Assembly (NCBI GenBank): GCA_037974335.1
Contig: CM075760.1
Coordinates: 50,672,119-50,736,118, forward strand
Source of the DNA: Prionace glauca
Taxonomy: Eukaryota; Chordata; Chondrichthyes; Carcharhiniformes; Carcharhinidae
DNA: 64,000 nucleotides
Direction of reading: 5' to 3'
The notes under the pieces were generated by a model. The model ran no database searches. It saw only the letters and a list, made by a program, of their open reading frames with translations, and had not been told where the DNA came from. Of the stretch, positions 44,088 through 55,400 are shown one piece after another. The translations under genes were made by a program, and so were the position numbers. Position 1 is the stretch's first letter; each line of letters starts with the position of its first letter.

Positions 44088-45820
44088 TCCTAATTGAATA
44101 TTTCTCACCATTATTCACTGTTGACAAAGGCATGGTTGTTAGCGAACTTGGGGAAAGAAATAGTAATGTCTTAGGGAGTGTAAATATAATAGAGAAAGAG
44201 GTGCTGGAACTCTTAAAATGCATTGAGATAAATGAATCCCCGAAAATTAATGAAGTATGTCCCAGGATATTGTGGGAGGCGAGGGAGAAATTTGCGGGTT
44301 CCCTAGTAGAGATACTTAAATCATCGTTAGACACAGGTGAGGTGCCTGAAGATTGGAGAGTGGCAAATGTTTGTTTAAAAAGGGCTGCAGGGAAAAGCCT
44401 GGAAACTACAGGCCAGTGAGTCTCACATCTGTGGTGGGTAAGTTGTTGAAATGTTTTTCAGAGGCAGGTTCTGCAGACATTTAGAGATGCAAGGACTGAT
44501 TAGGGACAGTCAGCATGGCTTTGTGAGTGGAAAATCATTTCTCAGAAATTTGATTGAATTTTTGAAGGGATAGCCAAGAAGGTTGATGAGGGCAATGCAG
44601 TTGATGTTGTCGACATGGAATTTAGCAAGGAGTTTGACAAGGTATTGCATAGTAGGCTGTTATATAAGGTTAAATCTCATGAGTTCCAGTGTGAGGAAGC
44701 CAAATGGATACAAGATTTGTTTGATGACAGACGTCAGACAGTTGTTGTAGAGAGTTGTTTTTCAAACTGGAGATCTGTGACCAGAGGTGTGCCTCAGGGA
44801 TCAGTGCTGGATCCACCGTTATTTGTCATCTATATTAATAATTTGGATGAGAATATAGGAGGCATGGTTAGTTAGTTTTCAGATGACGTCAAGATTTGTG
44901 GCATAGTGGGCAGTGAAGAAGGTTATTTCTGATTGCAGTGGGATTTTGATCAATTGGGCCAGTGGGCTGATAACTGGCAGATGGAGTTTAACTCAGATAA
45001 ATGAAAGGTGAGGCATTTTGGTAGATTGAACGAGGGTAGGACTTACTCAGTTAATAGTATGGCTTTGGGAGGAGTTACAGAACGAAGAGATCTAGGGGCA
45101 TAAGTTCAGAGTTCCTTGAATTCACAGGTGGACAGAGTGGTGATGACGGCATTCGGCAAACTTACTTTCATTGGTCAGAACATTGAATACCAGAGTTGGG
45201 ACGTCTTGTTGAAATTGCACAAGGCATTGACAAAGCAATATTGAATACTGCTCTGGCCACTCTATCATAGAAAATATATCATTAAACTATGAAGAGTGCA
45301 GAACAATGTTTTTTTTTAGGATGCTACTGGCACTTGATGCTTTGAGCAGTAAGGAGAGGTTGGATAGACTGGGACTTTTTTCTCTGGAGCGTAGAGGCTG
45401 AGGGGTGATCTCATAGACATATATAAAATAATGAGGGGTATAGATCAGCTAGATAGTCAATAGTTCTTTTTCCCCGAAAGGTAGGGGATTCAAAATCTAG
45501 AGGGCATGGGTTTAAGGTGTATGTGTGTGTGTGAGAGAGAGAGAGAGCGAGAGAGAGAGAGATACAAAAGTGTCCAGAAGGGCATTTTTTTTCACCTAGA
45601 GGGTGGTGAGTGTCTGGAACAAACTGCCAGAGGTATTAGTAGAGACGAGTACAATTTTGTCTTTTGTACCATTACATGGGTACGATGGGTATAGAGGAAT
45701 ATGGGCCAAATGCAGGCAATTGGGATTAGCTTCGGACTTAAAAAAAGGCGGGATGAACAATTTCGGCCAAAAGCCTGTTTCCATGGTGTAAACCTCTATG
45801 ATTCTATGACACACACACAT
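44088..45820 (+). mobile_element. CR1-type LINE, RT to 3' end, degenerate
   Basis: Frames in order give the linker-to-RT region (EYFSPLFTVD; EINESPKINEVCPRILWEA; SSLDTGEVPEDWRVANV), then DVVDMEFSKEFDKV, TRGVPQGSVLDPPLF and QDLFDDRRQTVVVESC. The 3' end is GGCCAAAAGCCTGTTTCCATGG...GATTCTATGAC. Several stops and frame changes. The same family is internally deleted at 61536-62370. Confidence 0.8.
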
Positions 45821-45829
45821 GCACCTCGA

Positions 45830-45925
45830 GGCAGTCATACCCAGATACATGCAGAGAGACACACACTGACACATTGGGAGACACACATACACAGAACCAC
45901 ACACAAACAGATACAGGCTGGATTT
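45830..45925 (+). repeat. CA-rich microsatellite
   Basis: Interrupted ACACAC/AGACAC words following the LINE tail. Confidence 0.75.
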
Positions 45926-45969
45926 GGGGACCAAATAAAATATTCCCAATCTTGGTGCTGACACGCACT

Positions 45970-46286
45970 TAATGAGGAGGCGGATACATGAATGACTTGA
46001 AGGGATTTGGGACAGGCTGAGTCAATGGGCAAAACATGGCAGATGGAATAAAATCTGAATATGTGGGAAGTTATCCTCTCTGGCAGAAAAAAATACATCA
46101 GAAAGGCCGATTAGTTCCAAAGTGGTGTGAGATTGGACAGAGCTGTTCCCATAGAGAAGGGGGTGTCCTTGTTCATGGGACAATAAAAGCTAACATGGAG
46201 GCACAGCAAGAAAATGGAAAACGAATGTTACATATTTGTCTAACAGAATAGGAATATGAATGTACACGTGTGTATGTGCGTGTGTG

Positions 46287-46325
<39 letters not shown>

Positions 46326-46900
46326 TGAACTGTTTGAATGTTGGAGCACCATTTGCGGGCCAGATTGCCTACTCCTGCCCTTATGTTCCTTTGAGAATGA
46401 AGTACATTTGCATGGCCCTAGACAGTCACACAGACAAGCAGACACATACAGGCACACATGCGTGTACACACACAAAAACAGACACGCACACAGATTTAGA
46501 GACACACGGAGACACACAGACTGAGGTATTGAGAAACGTACATGCCCAGAAACAAGCACAGAGGCTGAAACGTACTCAGAAACTTGAAGTGGAGACCAAA
46601 TTTAACTATTCACACCATGCTGATGGCACAGGCATTACGGAGATGAGGACGCAATGGCCTTTCAAGGAGATTTGGACCGGCTGAGTGAATGCACACAGAC
46701 ATGGCAGATGGGATAAAAAGCGACTAAGTATTAAGTTATCAACTATGGTCGGAAACAAAACAAAAAACAGAAGTATAAAGTATTTCCTAAATGGTGTGAG
46801 GTTGAAAGGAAAGCACTTCCACAGAGACCTGGTCACTAAAAATTTGCATGCAGGCACAGCAAACAATGAGGAACGCAAATACTATGTTTATTTGCCACAA
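45970..46900 (+). mobile_element. two tandem copies of an old LINE RT fragment
   Basis: 45970-46255 and 46620-46900 share the same order of words: GGCTGAGT(C/G)AATG, CATGGCAGATGG, GGTGTGAG...CAGAG, GCACAGCAA, and AATATGAA followed by a TG-type microsatellite. They are a diverged tandem duplication with a unit of about 645 bases. The sequence between is GT (46262-46325) and CA (46420-46520) microsatellite. Confidence 0.6.
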
Positions 46901-47021
46901 AATATGAACGTGAGTGTGCACATTAGTTTGTATGCATTTGTGTGAGTGTCTGCATGTGTGTTTTTTTTTGTGGGTTGGTGCGTGTGAGTGCACCAAGATC
47001 AGTTTGCATGTTTGATCAGTA

Positions 47022-47815
47022 CCATAGAACATAGAACAGTACAGCACGATGCAGGCCCTTCGGCTCTCAATGTTGTGCCTAGCTAAGTCTAAACCCAAGA
47101 TCACGTTATCCCTGTCCCTATCATTCTAGTACAAAGAACAAAGAACAAAAACAGCCCGGGAAATAGGCCCTTCAGTCCAACGAGCCCACGCCGCCATCTC
47201 AACACCACCAGTCCCCCTCTCCACTCACGACCCATGTCTAATGTGTTATGGCCATCCAGATCGAGGGAAACAGATTTAGGGACAATTTATTCCTGCCAAT
47301 GAGTCTAACAGCACATCTTTGGGGTGTGGGAGGAAACCGGAGCACCCGGAGAAAACCCACGCAAGCACGGGGAGAATGCACAAACTCCCACAGACACCGG
47401 CCCAAATCCATGTGTCTGCACAGCAATCAGTGATAGTCACTGAGCTGTCGTCTTGCCCAGTATCTGCACAGACTAGGCACACACTAACGACATGAAGCAC
47501 TAGGCCAATCTCGATAACCAAGAGCAGCCCCAGTACGACCCATCGCGTGTATGCCCCTCATTGGACACGAGGTGGACTGACTTAAAACCTGTGAATGAAA
47601 AGAGGAAAAAAATCATACCATAGCCATTTACATTACCAGGGACGCCCCACAGCTAATGACCCTTATTTAAAACAATCTTCCATATCCACCCATCTCCAAC
47701 CCAGTCATGTGCCTGTCTAAGTTACTTGCTCCATGTGACTATCCAATAACCGCCTGAAAGTTCCTAAAGTGTCCGACTCCACTATCACAGCAGACAGTGT
47801 GTTCCATGGGCCAAA
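47022..47815 (-). mobile_element. CR1-type LINE 3' end, split by a SINE
   Basis: CATAGAACATAGAACAGTACAGC...GCAGGCCCTTCGG (47022-47120) is the reverse-strand 3' end. The same element continues at about 47600-47815 with GGCATCCCCA-like text, CCAATAACCGCCTGAAAGTTCC and GTCCGACTCCACTATCACAG. A minus-strand V-SINE unit lies between. Confidence 0.7.
47124..47585 (-). repeat. V-SINE/HE1-like unit, extended form (copy 3)
   Basis: Read on the plus strand: CAAAGAACAAAGAACAAA, GGCCCTTCAGTCCAACGAGC, GGGAGGAAACCGGAGCACC, and at the right end GCCCCTCATTGGACACGAGG with AGGTGGACT. This is the reverse of the copies at 14955 and 18815. Confidence 0.8.
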
Positions 47816-47999
47816 TGACCTATATCTGCTCCCATGTTACTTCGAGACTTGAATACATGTACACGCCGCTGATACTCACACAGACAGGTATGGACATAGA
47901 GGAGTGCAGGCATTCGAACACACTCACGCATAAACACACACACACACACTCAGATATAAACACAAACACACACACGTACAGAATGATATGCAGATTACT

Positions 48000-48600
48000 T
48001 ACATTTATTAAGACAATGTGATAGAATGTGATAGAATGGTGAATATGCTAGTTTGAAACTGAGACCAAAAAAGAGCAACAATGTAAGCAGCATCACTGGA
48101 AGCATCAATTTTCAAAGAAATATTAGTATTTTGTGAATGGATAAAACTAGTGGATGTTTTCAGTGCAGGGAAATGCAACTTAACACACCATAAATTTGAA
48201 AATCAAAGAACCATGTTGTTTATAAATGTCCATATGCTAAGAGTAAGGAACAATCAATGAATGTCTTTATTCAATTTCTTTGGATAGGGAAAGAAGACAA
48301 AATGCACAAACACTGAGCCACCGCAAAATATATTCGGTGCTTAATATTCATGTTTTAACGTGAAGATCTGAGATCATGATTGAAATAAAGGAGAGTTCAT
48401 AATCAGAACTGGCAACATTTCTGTTCTGTTTCTCATAAAATTAAAACTCAGCATTTAAAAAATCCTCAAACAGAGCAGAAGGAGAAAGAATGTTACTCTG
48501 TATACTCTATGCAGGGTGATAGTACTCGATTAATAGTGTAGATGATAGTTCACTCTAAAATGCAGGAATTTATTTAAGGAGTGACTTAATCATTCCCAAA
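48000..48600. other. no gene seen (J-C intron)
   Basis: AT-rich sequence inside the TRDJ-TRDC intron. A T-cell enhancer could lie in this intron, but I could not identify one by motif. Confidence 0.45.
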
Positions 48601-48604
48601 CGGA

Positions 48605-51002
48605 GAGAACATAAGAACATAAGAACATAAGAAATAGGAGCAGGAGTAGGCCATCTGGCCCTTCGAGCCTGCCCCGCCATTCAATAAGATTATGGCTGAT
48701 CTGTCGTGACTCAGCTCCACCTTCCCGCCCTCTCCCCATAACCCTTAATCCCTTCTCTTATCAAAAACCCATCAACCCGTTTCTTAAAAATATTTAGCGA
48801 GGCAGCCTCCACCACTTCAACGGGCAGAGAATTCCAGAGATTCACCACCCTTTGAGTGAAGAAGTTCCTCCTCAACTCCGTTCTAAACCGCCTCCCCTTT
48901 ATCTTGAGGCTGTGCCCCCTAGTCCTACTGTCTTTTTTGAGCGGGAACAGTCTCTCCACCTCTATCCTATCCATCCCATTCATCATCTTATACGTCTCAA
49001 TGAGATCTCCCCTCATTCTTCTAAACTCTAACGAGTACAAGCCTAGTTTATTCAGCCTCTCCTCATAGCTCAATCCCCTCAACTCCGGTATCAGCCGAGT
49101 AAACCTCCTCTGCACTCCCTCCAGGGCCAAAACATCCTTGCGCAGGTGCGGCGCCCAAAACTGCACACAGTACTCCAGCTGCGGCCTCACCAATGCCCTA
49201 TACAGCTGCAGCAAGACCTCCCTACTTTTATATTCAATCCCCCTCGCTATGAAGGCCAGCATCCCATTCGCCTTCCTGACCACCTGCTGCACCTGCAAGC
49301 TGGGTTTTTGCGACTCATGCACAAGGACCCCGAGGTCCCTCTGCACCGTCGCCTGCTGCAGTTTTTCGCCCCGTAAGTAATAGTCCTTCCTACCATTCCT
49401 CCTACCAAAGTGGACCACCTCACACTTGCCAACATTAAATTCCATTTGCCATTTCCTGGCCCATTCGCCCAGCCTATCTAGATCCTTCTGCAGACTCTCC
49501 ACACCCTCCGCACAATTTGCCTTTCCCCCAATCTTGGTGTCATCAGCAAATTTCGACACCCTGCACTCGGTTCCCTCCTCCAGATCATCTATATAAATGG
49601 TAAATAGCTGAGGCCCCAGCACCGACCCCTGGGGCACCCCACTAGTCACCAACCGCCAATCCGAATAGCATCCATTGACCCCCACTCTCTGCCTCCTATT
49701 TGACAACCAATCCTCTATCCACGCTAACACCCTACCCCCAACTCCATGTCCCCTGACCTTCTGCAATAACCTCTTGTGAGGTACCTTGTCAAACGCCTTC
49801 TGAAAATCCAGAAAGACCACATCCACCGGCTCTCCTCCATCCACTGCCCTAGACACATCCTCATAGAACTCCAGTAAATTTGTCAGACACGACTTCCCTT
49901 TAATGAAACCGTGTTGCGTCCGCCCTATCAAGCAATTCCCCTCAAGATGCCTCACTATTTCCTCCTTAATGACGGTTTCTAACATTTTACCTACCACAGA
50001 CGTTAAACTAACCGGCCTATAATTCCCCGCCTTTTGCCTGCCACCCTTCTTAAACAACGGCGTAACATTAGCCGTTTTCCAATCTTCCGGCACTTCCCCG
50101 GAATCCAGCGACGTCTGGAAAATAACCACCAAGGCATCCACTATCACCTCCGCCATTTCTTTCAGAACCCTCGGATGCATTCCATCCGGTCCTGGGGACT
50201 TGTCCACAATCAGCCCCTCCAGTCTGTCGAGCACCACCTCTCTAGTAACAGTAATGTCATTAAGACCCTCCATTCCTACCACCTTTCCATCGCTAACACC
50301 CGGCAAATTATTCACGTCCTCCTCCGTGAAGACAGAAACAAAGAAGTTATTCAAGACCTTAGCCATATCCCTATCCCCTACCACTAGCTCCCCTTTCTCA
50401 TCCTCTAAAGGACCAACGTTTATCCTAGCCAGCCTCTTCCTTTTTATATATTTATAAAAACTCTTGCTATCCTTTTTTATATTAAGTGCTAGCCCAGCCT
50501 CATAGCTTCTCCTACCCTCCTTTATCAATTTCTTTGTCAATCTTTGTTGACATTTAAACCTTTCCCAATCCTCTTCTCGCCCACTGCTCTTAGCTACTCT
50601 AAACTCCTCCGCTTTTAATTTAACACTTTCCTTCACCTCCTTCGTTATCCACGGCTTATTACCTCTCCTCCTACTGTCCTTTTTAACCATCGGAATAAAT
50701 TTCTGCTGAGCACCAAGAAAGATCTCCTTAAAGATCCTCCACTGCTCCTCAGCAGACCTACCTTCCAACGCGTTCCCCCAGTCCACATTCGCCAATTCTT
50801 CTCTCATCCTACCATACTCCCCTCTATTCAAACAAAGGACGCGTGTCTGGGAACCCACTTTCTCCTCCTCCATCTGCACCAGAAACTCCACCATACAATG
50901 ATCACTCTCTCCAAGAGGATCCTTCAGCGCAAGGTCCCTAATTCTACCCGCCTCATTACATAGCACCAGATCCAAGATAGCTCGCTCCCTCGTCGGCTGT
51001 TG
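48605..51002 (-). mobile_element. young CR1-type LINE, 5'-truncated (family B, copy 2)
   Basis: It starts inside the endonuclease (PTRERAILDLVLCNEAG) at about 51002 and runs to a 3' end made of repeated TTCTTATG at 48605. The single 754-codon frame is uninterrupted. It sits in the TRDJ-TRDC intron, in the same direction as transcription of the receptor gene. Confidence 0.93.
48711..50975 (-). CDS. LINE reverse transcriptase (5'-truncated ORF2)
   Basis: The listed start is only the first Met; the frame is open to the truncation point. The order is the end of EN (GESDHCMVEFLVQ), the linker, then RT: LIVDKSPGPDGMHPRVL, DWKTANVTPLFKKGGRQKAG, NYRPVSLTSVVGKMLE, VVFLDFQKAFDKVPH, VTSGVPQGSVLGPQLF and FADDTKIGG (catalytic DD). 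The thumb and C-terminus follow: WRKDVLALEGVQRRF-type and FFTQRVVNLWNSLP. The endonuclease N-terminus is missing, so the product cannot nick DNA. All RT blocks are present. Confidence 0.9.
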   Translation of the reverse strand: MDLVLCNEAGRIRDLALKDPLGESDHCMVEFLVQMEEEKVGSQTRVLCLNRGEYGRMREELANVDWGNALEGRSAEEQWRIFKEIFLGAQQKFIPMVKKDSRRRGNKPWITKEVKESVKLKAEEFRVAKSSGREEDWERFKCQQRLTKKLIKEGRRSYEAGLALNIKKDSKSFYKYIKRKRLARINVGPLEDEKGELVVGDRDMAKVLNNFFVSVFTEEDVNNLPGVSDGKVVGMEGLNDITVTREVVLDRLEGLIVDKSPGPDGMHPRVLKEMAEVIVDALVVIFQTSLDSGEVPEDWKTANVTPLFKKGGRQKAGNYRPVSLTSVVGKMLETVIKEEIVRHLEGNCLIGRTQHGFIKGKSCLTNLLEFYEDVSRAVDGGEPVDVVFLDFQKAFDKVPHKRLLQKVRGHGVGGRVLAWIEDWLSNRRQRVGVNGCYSDWRLVTSGVPQGSVLGPQLFTIYIDDLEEGTECRVSKFADDTKIGGKANCAEGVESLQKDLDRLGEWARKWQMEFNVGKCEVVHFGRRNGRKDYYLRGEKLQQATVQRDLGVLVHESQKPSLQVQQVVRKANGMLAFIARGIEYKSREVLLQLYRALVRPQLEYCVQFWAPHLRKDVLALEGVQRRFTRLIPELRGLSYEERLNKLGLYSLEFRRMRGDLIETYKMMNGMDRIEVERLFPLKKDSRTRGHSLKIKGRRFRTELRRNFFTQRVVNLWNSLPVEVVEAASLNIFKKRVDGFLIREGIKGYGERAGRWS

Positions 51003-51134
51003 GTTGGGGAGTCCACGGTTTCAGCAAATGGGATTTTAGACGATGTTTAATGTTTAAGACTTTCAGGAGAGAAATCAGGAAATATTTTGCCATTTAATGC
51101 CTCACTTTCCTCCATTAAGACATTTCCTAAATCC

Positions 51135-51720
51135 AGCCTTTTTTGATGAAATCTAATACTAAGTGCAGTTTTGGTCTCCTTATCGAATAAAACATGCTCT
51201 TGCAATATAAAGTGTGTAGGTAAAGTACTGATTCTTGACTGACACCAGACTGATTCTTGGAATGGCGTGACTGTCCTTTTAGGAAAGACTGGGATGACTG
51301 CATCAACATTCACTGGAGTTTGGAACATGCGAGGCGATGTCATTGAAACATATAGAATTTTAGCAGAGATGAGCAGACTGGATGCAGGGATGTTGTTTCC
51401 TTTGGCGGGGTGGGGTCTAGAAAAAAGGATCAAAGTTTCAGTGTGCAGGGTTTGACATTTAAATCTGAGATGAGGAAAAATGTCCTCACTCAGAGGCTCG
51501 TGAAATTGTAGCTCTCTACTACAGAAGTTTGTGGTTGCCAAACCAGTGAATATATTTTAAATGGACATATATTACTGTACTCTAAAGGTGCCAAGAATTA
51601 TGGGGAGAGGGTTGGTATGGTGCCGAGTTTTAGGGTCAGCCGCTGTCGTGTCCAATGGCAGAGGTCGAAGGATCGAATGGCCTCGTCCTGCTCCTATTTT
51701 CTATCTTTCTCTGTAAGATA
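51135..51720 (+). mobile_element. old CR1-type LINE 3' end (family F)
   Basis: GACACCAGACTGATTCTTGG, GCGAGGCGATGTCATTGAAAC, CTCACTCAGAGGCTCGTGAAA, and 3'UTR GAATTATGGGGAGAGGG...GATCGAATGGCCTCGTCC. Decayed. Confidence 0.65.
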
Positions 51721-52175
51721 GGTGAAGAAAGGTGCTGGGTGGTGGCACTGAATATTAATTCTTTCATAGCGCCCACAAGACAAAAAATAGTCACAGTGAC
51801 ATCTGGTTCTGTTGCAGAGTTAGCAGTACAGAGACCCAGGCTAATTCCTGAAGAAATTAGCTCAAGTCCCTCCCCAGCACGTGGAGTAATTTCAAATAAA
51901 TTGATCGAAGCAAGAGCGATGGGATTAATGGTCTCTTCCATCGTTGTAGGAGTCTAATAATTTGTTGTTTGTAAACTCTATTACAGAGTTGTCAGAAGAC
52001 AATTTAATTTTTCACTCCCCCCCCGCCCACTTACCCCCCGCCTCGCCTCCTGCCCTTCCCAATCAACTCAACAGCTGCTATTACAGGATACAGATTCTTT
52101 ACAGGTGTGTTAAAATCGGACATTACTTTCTTAAACGATAACCAGACGCAAAACGCAGAGAACAGGTTAACTTAC

Positions 52176-52235
52176 TGGGTTCTACAGTGAGTTTGGTTCC
52201 ACTGCCAAAAGTAAGCTTTCTGGTTGCATAGATTG
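52176..52235 (-). CDS. TRDJ: TCR delta J segment 4
   Basis: This is a 60-base J ending ...KLTFGSGTKLTVEP in phase 1, followed by the donor GTAAGT. FGSG is the diglycine bulge motif of J segments. It is the J nearest TRDC, about 8.4 kb from the Ig exon. Length and alignment match J2 (FGKGTKLTVEP). The heptamer of its RSS is poor (see the RSS entry), so it may be rarely used. Confidence 0.88.
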
Positions 52236-52263
52236 TAAAGTAATACCAGATGGTACAAAATCG
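52236..52263 (-). promoter_or_regulatory. 12-RSS of J4, degenerate heptamer
   Basis: The nonamer region reads CGATTTTGT, then 12 bases, then TACTTTA where CACTGTG is expected. The J-side GTG needed for cleavage is TTA. Spacing is correct. Confidence 0.65.
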
Positions 52264-52702
52264 ACATACCCACATGAATAGCAATGTAAGGATTGTTTTT
52301 CATGCTAAGGTTTTTGAAATTTGATTTGCTTCCACGGTTGGTTCATTATTACGTCCTGAAACAAATGTAAAACAATATCCCAGGAATGATGTTCTTGCTG
52401 AAGAGGGAGTGGAGGGAAGGTCACCGTCAGATTCTGGAGTGGCAAGACTGACATATGAGGGGAGATTTAGTTGGTTAGGATTTTATTGTTTGTGGTTCGG
52501 AAGACGGAAGGCAGGAGGAGAAGATCTCACTAAAACCCATAATGCAGGATTAAACAGGGTAGATGCAGAATGGCAGCTGGGTCCAGAACCGGGGTTCATA
52601 GTCAAAGAATATGGGACTGATATGAAGAGAGTTTAATTTTCACCAAGAGAATGAAAATCTTGTGTAATTCACAATTACAACAGTTTAAACAGAACAATGA
52701 TG

Positions 52703-53507
52703 CAATGGAGTTTAATGTGGAGAAGTGTGAGGTAATTCATTTCGGTAGGAATAACAGATGTGTTGAGTATAGTGCTAACGGGAGGACTTTGAATAGTGTG
52801 GAGGAGCAGAGGGATCTAGGTGTATGTGTACATAGATCCCTGAAAGTTGGGAATCAAGTAGATAAGGTTGTTAAGAAGGCATACGGAGTTTTGGCGTTTA
52901 TTAGTAGGGGGATTGAATTTAGGAGTCGCAGCGTCATGATGCAACTGTACACATCTCTGGTGCGGCCGCACTTGGAGTTTTGTGTGCAGTTCTGGTCCCC
53001 ACATTACAGGAAGGATGTAGAGGCTTTGGAGAGGGTGCAGAGGAGGTTTACCAGGATGTTGCCTGGTATGGAGGGGAGATCCTATGAGGAGAGATTGAGA
53101 GATTTGGGGTTGTTTTCGCTGGAAAGAAGGCGGCTAAGAGGGGATCTCATTGAAACATATAAGATGATTAGAGGTTTAGACAGGGTAGATAGTGATAGCC
53201 TTTTTCCTAGGATGGAGAATGCTAGCACGAGGCGGCACGATTTTAAATTAAGGGGGGGTAGTTATAGGACAGATGTCAGGGGTAGGTTCTTTACCCAGAG
53301 GGTGGTGAGGGACTGGAATGCCCTGCCAGCTGCAGTTGTAAATGCACCTAGTTTGGGGGCGTTTAAAAGATCTGTGGATAGGTTTATGGATGAAAAGGGA
53401 TTAGTTTAGGCTAGTGGGTCATTGTTTTGTAACTGGTCGGCGCAACATCGTGGGCCGAAGGGCCTGTTCTGCGCTGTAATGTTCTATGTTCTATGTTCTA
53501 TGTTCTA
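52703..53507 (+). mobile_element. young CR1-type LINE 3' third (family A, copy 2)
   Basis: The open frame runs from FNVEKCEVIHFGRNNR to FKRSVDRFMDEKGLV (stop at 53407-53409), with the 3'UTR GGTCGGCGCAACATCGTGGG and a repeated TTCTATG end. Residues differ from copy 1 at about ten places over 236. It is 5'-truncated and lies between J3 and J4, antisense to the receptor. Confidence 0.92.
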
Positions 53508-53823
53508 CCTGTCTCCCCTCTCTCATTTAAATCAACTCTCTGACTGGAATCTTCCTGTCCCCTTCACAGGACACAAATCTGGTTCTCAGTTCAATACCTA
53601 ATTACTGAGGCTTGCAGTCCCAACTCCTTTCCAATGTACCTCTAATGCCTGGGTAAGCTGAGCTAGATCTAAACTGACTCAAAACTTAACAATCTCCTCG
53701 CCTGCTTGCCACATATTATATTGGCACTCTGCCCAACTTGATTAGACTACTTACAACAGAAAACTAGATCACAGAGGAGATGTGGAGTGAAAGAATAAAA
53801 AAACACATTGACTTCACACTCAC

Positions 53824-53873
53824 TTGGTATAACTGTCATCTGGGTGCCACTGCCAAACGTTAGCTTTTCATAG
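53824..53873 (-). CDS. TRDJ: TCR delta J segment 3
   Basis: A 50-base J encodes YEKLTFGSGTQMTVIP, ends in phase 1 and is followed by donor GTGAGT. It is the shortest of the four readable J delta segments. The RSS next to it is good. Confidence 0.9.
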
Positions 53874-53901
53874 CACAGTAACAATTGTTCAGACAGAAAT
53901 C
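53874..53901 (-). promoter_or_regulatory. 12-RSS of J3
   Basis: In J orientation: nonamer GATTTCTGT, 12-base spacer, heptamer TACTGTG. Confidence 0.85.
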
Positions 53902-54489
53902 TTCTATTGAGAAAGCTGTTTTAGATTTCAGGCAATTCACGGCAAAGACAACGTTGGGACAGTCACTGATTCGCTGCAGATAACAGATATTTCATACCTT
54001 ATCCCTCCCCAACATCACAGGCTAAGTGGGCCGAATGGCCTTCTTGGATGCTCTAGGATTTTACCAACGTGAAGAATTTCTGAGCCTAGGTCGCCACTGG
54101 TCAAATACAGCAATCCACGTCCTCCCGCTGCAACAAATATACTTTGCCTCTGAACTGTTGTTAGGTAACAAGGGAAGGCCATTCAGCCCTTTGCTCCTGC
54201 TCTGCCAACCTCTCAATTGGCTTTACAGAAATTTGCAACGTGGCCTTGCCCGTGACGCCTCAACATCTGGTAGAAAATAAATACAATTCAACGGATAATA
54301 TCTAATTTGTTAGATAATCTTTCTCTCCTTACAGATGTTTCCTGACCTGCTGGGATTTTTTTTTTACCAGAATTATCTGTTCTTATTGCCATCATCCTGT
54401 TAGATTTCGAAGAGGTAAACAGACATGTCGAGTCTGAAAGATGTGTTTACATTTAGTTAAATCAACAGTTACTCGGGCTCATTTTCCAA

Positions 54490-54890
54490 AAGAGAGATAT
54501 TTTTATTTATTCATGGGACATGGGCACCGTTATCTGGCCAGAATTTATTATCCATTCCCAATTGCCCTTGGGAGTCAACCAAATTGCACATGTAAGAACA
54601 TAAGAACATAAGAAATAGGAGCAGGAGTAGGCCATCTGGCCCTTCGAGCCTGCCCCGCCATTCAATAAGATCATGGCTACCAAATCAGATCAGAATTGCA
54701 AATGTATTTCTGTAAAGGACCCCTCAACCAGATGGGTTTATTCCAACAGTTGCTTTCATCATCAACAGTGTTTTCTTAATTCCAGATTATTAAATTTGAA
54801 TTCCACCCTCCTACCGTGGTGGGATTCGAACGCAGGGACCCAAGAACACTAGTTGATTTCCTGGATTAATAATCCAGTGAGAAGGTCATA
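54490..54890 (-). repeat. tRNA-headed SINE S2 (copy 3), split by a LINE stub
   Basis: Plus-strand order: TTTTTATTTATTCATGGGAC, CATTCCCAATTGCCCTTGGG, then a LINE stub (54594-54680), then CCAGATGGGTTTATTCC, TGGTGGGATTCGAACGCAGG and TGGATTAATAATCCAGTGA (tRNA-like head at the right). The S2 copy is therefore on the minus strand and older than the stub. Confidence 0.75.
54594..54680 (-). mobile_element. family B LINE 3' stub
   Basis: AAGAACATAAGAACATAAGAAATAGG...GGCCCTTCGAGCCTGCCCCG matches the last about 85 bases of the copies at 23297 and 48605; an extreme 5' truncation. Confidence 0.88.
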
Positions 54891-54919
54891 ATTGTCAACC
54901 TCGCTGTGTGAGACCCCTT

Positions 54920-55400
54920 GGGGATGAGTGAACATAACATGAGAGTGTTATTTTATACCGAGATGGGGAGTGACACAGTTGACTCGGAGACTACTGTGCT
55001 GAATCTTAATAAAGGAGACTATGAAGGTACGAGGCATGATTCCGCTTTTATAGATTGGGGAGACTTAAAGGGATGACAATGGATCTCATTGAGAATTATA
55101 CAATTCGAACAGGACAAGACTTAGTAGATGAAGAGAGAATATTCCCGATGGTGGGAGAGTCCAGAATCAGGGTTCTGAGGATTCAAGGTTTAGGATGGAG
55201 GTGAGGAGACATTTCTTCACCCAAAGAATGGCGAGCCTGTGAAATTCATTACCACAGGAAATAGTTGTTGCCAAAAGACTGAATTTATTCAAGAAGCAGC
55301 TGGATGTAGCACTTGGACGAATGAGATCAAACGCTGTTGGGAGAAAGCAGGATTAGTCTACTGAGTGGATGAACAACAATGATCATAATAAATGGCAGAT
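54920..55400 (+). mobile_element. old CR1-type LINE 3' part (family F)
   Basis: GGATCTCATTGAGAATTATAC, GGTGGGAGAGTCCAGAATCAG, CACCCAAAGAATGGCGAGC and 3'UTR ATGATCATAATAAATGGCAG. Confidence 0.65.
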
